From the NCBI RefSeq assembly GCF_004210375.1, contig NW_027467782.1, positions 37,871,771-37,935,770 on the forward strand: a stretch of DNA of 64,000 nucleotides, in the 5' to 3' direction. This DNA is from Tachypleus tridentatus. Its lineage: Eukaryota > Arthropoda > Merostomata > Xiphosura > Limulidae. Under the pieces are notes generated by a model. It was not told where the DNA came from and made no database searches. It worked only from the letters and a program-made list of their open reading frames with translations. The translations under genes were made by a program, and so were the position numbers. Of this stretch, positions 56,201 to 62,200 are shown piece after piece (within the stretch, counting starts at the first letter, position 1; each line of letters opens with the position of its first letter).

Positions 56201-59200
56201 CAACTTTTGTATAGGTAGTCTAATTATTCTAACCATTTCTCATAAGTATGTCAATGTGAAATAAAACCAATAACACAGAGTCAAAAGACACACTTCAGTA
56301 TAAAATAACCACTCACTTGTATTCTGGTGTCTTCAGCTGCTAGGAAAGACCTAACTAGCTCTTGAACCAAATCATAAGCAAAGTTTTCATCTTCTACACT
56401 TAAATAAAAAAATGAAGACTTTTGGTTCTCACTCAATCTCCTCATTTCTAATCTAAAAACAAAACAAAAGATAAACATTTATTTAAGTTTCAACTCAAAC
56501 TTCTCTACTTCAAAATAATCTGTATTCCTATATGTATTCTTGAGACAGCTAATATGGATATTAGAACTTTAATTAACATAAAGCACAGAAGAATATTTTG
56601 GTCTTCTCATGTAATCTTCAGGTTAACAAAGAGAGAGTTTGCAACTGACTCTGCTTTATGTTAATTAAAGTTCTAATATCCATACCAGCTGTCTTCAGAA
56701 TACATTTTACTTGAAGTGTGTTTCTCATCTTCACGAATGTATTCCTATATATTACAAATAACTTATGAACTGTTGTTTAGAGATGCACATAAATTATTCA
56801 TGCAAGTTAATGTAAAAAAAAAAAAAAAAAAATGAAGGGCTTTCCAACATCTTTTCTAAAACTTGTCATTTACTGGGATCTATTTTACTGATTTTAACAG
56901 ATACACGAACTCCAATAAACTAAGTTTATTATATTTTGTAACAAAATAATTGCACTGAATACAATAAATAAACTGCAGTGAGTCCAATACAGCTAAAAAA
57001 CAATAGAAACAGGTTACTGAATAAGTACTACTGAATTCTTCAGTCTTCATGTTCCCTTAATTATACTTTTTCAATTTCAGTGCAATAACAAGTGATATGA
57101 GCCTTGCATCTTTTCCCTAAATACTGTTCTTTACCTGCAGTTTGCAACAAAAATCAACTTGTATTTATTGAACACATTACTTCAACTTGCCAAAAGGATT
57201 GCTTTTAAACCTGACTGACTGCTTAAACATAAAATACATCACCATGCAAAATAATTCAGTAAAATAGATTCAGTCATATTGTCATGAAAAACTTCCTTCA
57301 CATTATTATGTACATAACCACTATTTTAGACTTTGTGATGTTTCTATATAATTGTATTTCATGACTGTTAAGCACTTTCTCATTTTATTATGGCAATTCC
57401 ACCTAACAAAGAAATGGAAACTTTGTTAATCAAAACAACTTTGATATTTCTACATTGTGTTCAGTTGGTTGGTGTTTACTGGCACAAACCAACTAGACTA
57501 TCTACACCAAACAAGCAGTAAAATAGGAAAAAAGGAATGTCTTATAAAAGGCAAAAAAATAAATTAAATTAAAACAAAACAATGTCCAAAATTTGTACAA
57601 AAGATCTAAATAGAATTAAAAATGCAAATGGCCCATAAAAAGTTAAAGACATGAGGAAGTCGGACAGTGTTACCATTTCCAATGTCAAGGGTAAACCCAT
57701 ACTTAAGGCATATAGTAAATGGTGCCATCATTTTCTTTCACTCAAAATTCACGCAAGGGAAATAAAACAACACAATGATACAACACATTAAAATCTTACA
57801 CATCAACTGCCAAGGAAATCTCAAAGACAAAAGGATAGAAATATACAACATAAACAAACATATAAACGCCAACATAATCATCGTTTCAGAAACACTTTGC
57901 ACAGAAAAACAAAACACCACAATCCCCGGATTCATCTCACACAGCATACCTCACTCAGAAAACAACAGAGGTATAATAACTTACTTTAGTACAAAAATAT
58001 CGCAAATAATCTCAATAGAAGATTCCTTCAAATCTGACATTAATGAGACCATTTTTTGTAATATCCACTTTAACAACCGGTTAACTATTCCGATTCTAGC
58101 CATATATTGCTCACCAACCAAAGACATCGACATTAACTTCCTTCAAAAATGTGTTAATCGTAAACCCAAACCAATTATTATTGGAGATTTTAATTCACCG
58201 CACACAGAATTAAGGGGTAACAGAGACACACGCAGAGGATCGTGCATAAAAAAAATTATCTCTAGCAATAAAATGCACTTAATTAATGACAATACACCTA
58301 CACACTTCTCAGCCGCTAACGGCTCATACGATGTACTCGATTTCATCATTGCACCCAAGGACATGGTTAACAGAATATCTAACTTTAAAGTGCATGATGA
58401 AATCACCAGTGACCACTTCCCCATGTCATGTATGATTCACCCGCGCCACCCTGCTGTGGCGTACGTGACTCCTTCCGCATACACCTACACTGAAACAGAC
58501 TGGCTCACTTTTAATGCCTCTCTGGACTCATACCTACCCCATCCAATCGAACATGTAAATAACAAAGCAGAACTAGACAACTATGTTGATCAAATTACAG
58601 AAGCCATAAAAAACACAATTCCTAAATCAAAAAGAAAACAATCACTTATTCAATGGACTCTAACACCAGAAATTCACGCACTAATAATCAAACGCAGACA
58701 ATTAAGACGAACACACTACATCACACGCGATCCACACATTAAAACAGAAATCAATAGAACAAATACAAAAATTAAACAAGAAATTAAAAAAGTCAGAGAA
58801 AACAATTGGCATAACTTCTGCAAAAACTTAGAAAAAACCAAGAACAATCCAAAAGAATTCTGGAAAAAATTCAAGAGTATTGCTTCAGACAAAAACACAA
58901 ATCACATGCTACAACACATCACACACAACAATAAAATCGCAAGGACGGACGAAGAGAAAGCTGACTTATTAGCTGACTATTACAAATCCGCTTTGAGCGA
59001 TTTAAACTCAGTAGATTTCGACACACAACACCAACACCATGTCAACAACTACATAAATACAAACCAAGCTCCATTCTCACCAGGATTTCCCGGAGAGACA
59101 CTAGAAGCATACTCAAATTCAATCAATAGAAAAATAACCATATCCGAACTAAAGATTAATATCAAAAACTTGAAGAACACTTCCCCCCGGACATGACCAA

Positions 59201-62200
59201 ATACCAAATATTATTCTCAAAAAAAGTTCCACTCTCCTACTACAACACCTCACAAACATCATGAACATTTCACTAGCGACCGGGTATTACCCTGACACGT
59301 GGAAAAAAGCCATCATAACAACGATCCCCAAGAAACAAACTAACAGAACAAATCCAGATAATTTCCGCCCCATCAGTCTGTTAAGCTGTCTTGGCAAACT
59401 GATGGAGAGAATTATCTCCAATCGTCTCCTCCATTTTTGCGAATCAAACAACATCCTTCCAGAATCTCAAAATGCCTCCAGAAAAAATAGACAAACAACA
59501 GATCACCTAACACGACTCACCGAATCAATCTACAAAGCTTACAACAACAATCAAGTAACCATCGGGGTATTCCTAGATGTCAAAAAAGCATTCGACAGCG
59601 TTTGGCACAACGCCATCAGATACAAACTAAATCACCTACAAATAAATCCTACGATAGTCAAATGGATTTCAAATTTTTTAACCAATAGAACAGCACAAGT
59701 AAAAGTCAATAAAACCATATCAAAATTATTTAATATAACGGCAGGAGTGCCCCAAGAATCAGTCCTCTCTCCACTTCTATACATAATTTTCGTCAGTGAC
59801 ATACCTTTTCCAAATCTAACATACACACACAATTCACAATACGCAGACGACATCGCAATCTGGAGCACCTCAAGAAACCCAGTAATGGCCATGTCTCGCG
59901 TACAAGAATCACTAAACAACGTCTCAACATGGAGCAACAAGTGGAGGGTCGTGTTAAATCCGACAAAAACACAAGCAATCACCTTCTATAGAAAACTAAA
60001 GAAGCAAAGAAAAAATCTAGAAAAATAAAACTATCACTTGGAAACACAACCATTAACATGAGCAAAAACATCACATTCCTTGGCGTCACTTTCGACACAA
60101 AACTAACATGGAAAAACACATAAACAATATACACTCATCAATCAGAAAAAGGATTTCATATCTAAAGACTATAACCGGTAAACAATCGAAATGCGCACCG
60201 AACACCATTATACAAATATACAAGGCTTACATCCGTCCACTAATAGAGTACGGATGTCAAGTAACATACAATATGTCAAACAACACACTCCAAAAAATCC
60301 AAGTACAACAAAACAAAATATTAAAATCCGCATTCAGTTTACCATCTTGTACGCCAACAAATTATCTACACCAAATTAGTAAGTTACCAACTATAAGAGA
60401 TAGAATAACAGAACTTTCTCTCAAATATTATCTAAAAGCAGAAAATAGAAACAAACTAACGGCATCACTACACAAATTATCAAGTGCACCAACAAAATAC
60501 ATATCACCTTACAACATATTTCAAGAATCACAATCCACTCAACAAAGAATCTAAATAAATAAAATCTATGTTATTAACATGAATTCCTTTTTTTCAGGTA
60601 CAGGGCACACGACAGGCAAAACTTTCGGCGCCTGTCGTGTGAAAGTGGGTTTTCTCGGGGCACTCCCGTTTCCCCCCACATCAAAATCTTCAGACATTGG
60701 ATTTCTAGATCCCAACCTAGGCAACCTTTTTGCCAGACCCAGAATCGGGCCGTTTGATTTGATCTGAATTTGAATGAATTACATTCACGTTCACATCTGC
60801 CCAACTTTTTTCTTTTCGGGACAGGTCCCGGCCTTTCTTTCCACTGCTGCCTTTGCCTCCACCCAAAAAGTCAAGAATAATAACGATAATTAATTTATTA
60901 AAATAATAATAATAAAAAAAACCACCACTTAATCTTAATAACAATCCACGAAAGGGGACGAAGAGGAACTACAAAGTTCCTGAACACCCCAGTTGGAGAG
61001 AGAACTCTTCTGATTTCTCTCTCTAAACTGAACACCTGCCACGGTAGTTTAGTTAGTTAGTGCCATCATTACAATCATAAGTTTGGTTTATTGTGACTTG
61101 AGTGTTACAAAGGCCACAAATTGGTGGCTCAGTTGCAGATGAAAGAAAATAATGAGTTAAAAAGCTGTGACCAATGCATAACCTAGTAAGGACAACTTCC
61201 CCCTCTCAATCATTTGGAGAAAAACCTTGGCAGGTTGTACAGAGACACCGTACTTTAAACCATATGCATAAATAGGAATAGAAGAATGGTTTGAAAGATA
61301 TTTATTAAAGAGATAGTACATTCAATTGGAAATATCTGCCTTCCTCAGATGACTCAAAGAAAGATAAACAAGTGGGAATGATAATAAGCTATTGCAGTAT
61401 GGGCTGATCAGTGGAAACAGCAATGACATCCAATGGCACACCCAATTCTACCAGTGCACCTGAATATGAAGGCTAAAAAGAAGAGTGGCAGACTGTCTAT
61501 TCTAAAAGAGCACAGCTCACTGAGGAAGATAGAACCTCAAGGGAATGCTGTGGTAAGGATTAAAGTTTAATAGCATATTGCCAGAAGCAGGGCTGAAAAA
61601 CCTGGACCTGGGCAATCACTGGAAAGAATGGTGGGAACAGAGTGAGGAGTAGACACTGACTTGCCAATTCACTTATCCAAAGAGGGCAAAATACTCTTCA
61701 CATTGTTGGAAAATAAATCTTTCTGCACTCGCACTGCAGCAGTGGTACATAGTGCAGAAGCATATGTCTGAAATGGAGTTGGGGAAAAATAATTTCTGAG
61801 TTTCAAGCTAAATGTTGTCAACTGTTTTAAAACACTGTACCTCTTTCTCCTCCACCCACCCAAGACAAGGACAAAAGTAAAAGAGGTGACAACCACTACT
61901 TTTAATGCAATGTGGTTCCAGTTTGTACTCATATAAATTGTGGTCTTTGCCACCACAAAATGTGCACGTCAAAGAACTACAATGTGATGTCTTTGAAATC
62001 AAAACTGCTGGCACTGAAAAAATCAGAGAGGGTTAGGAATATACCCACACCTTACAATTCAGGTAGATGTCAAGGCAGACAGATGTAACAATTTATATGT
62101 CAAAATTACGACACTGGTTGGCAGCATAATTCTGTCCTTGCAAGTGAAGAAATGGCTGCACAACAGAAACTCCTTGGTTGCGGAAACAAGCAAGAATCTC

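Larger units (their letters stand above)
57733..61059 (+). mobile_element. Plus-strand LINE nested in LINE copy 2
   Basis: A 3.3-kb insertion flanked by an exact 11-bp duplication GTGCCATCATT (57722-57732 and 61060-61070). It contains an ORF2 (endonuclease plus reverse transcriptase) starting 42 bp from the left end, a 0.5-kb 3' UTR with a strong hairpin, and a short TTAG-type tandem tail. ORF1 is absent, so the copy is probably 5'-truncated. It is a different family from the host LINE. It is better preserved, consistent with later arrival. Confidence 0.93.

Noticed and set aside
59632..59982. Minus-strand open frame of 116 codons
   Set aside because: Shadow of the LINE reverse transcriptase on the opposite strand.
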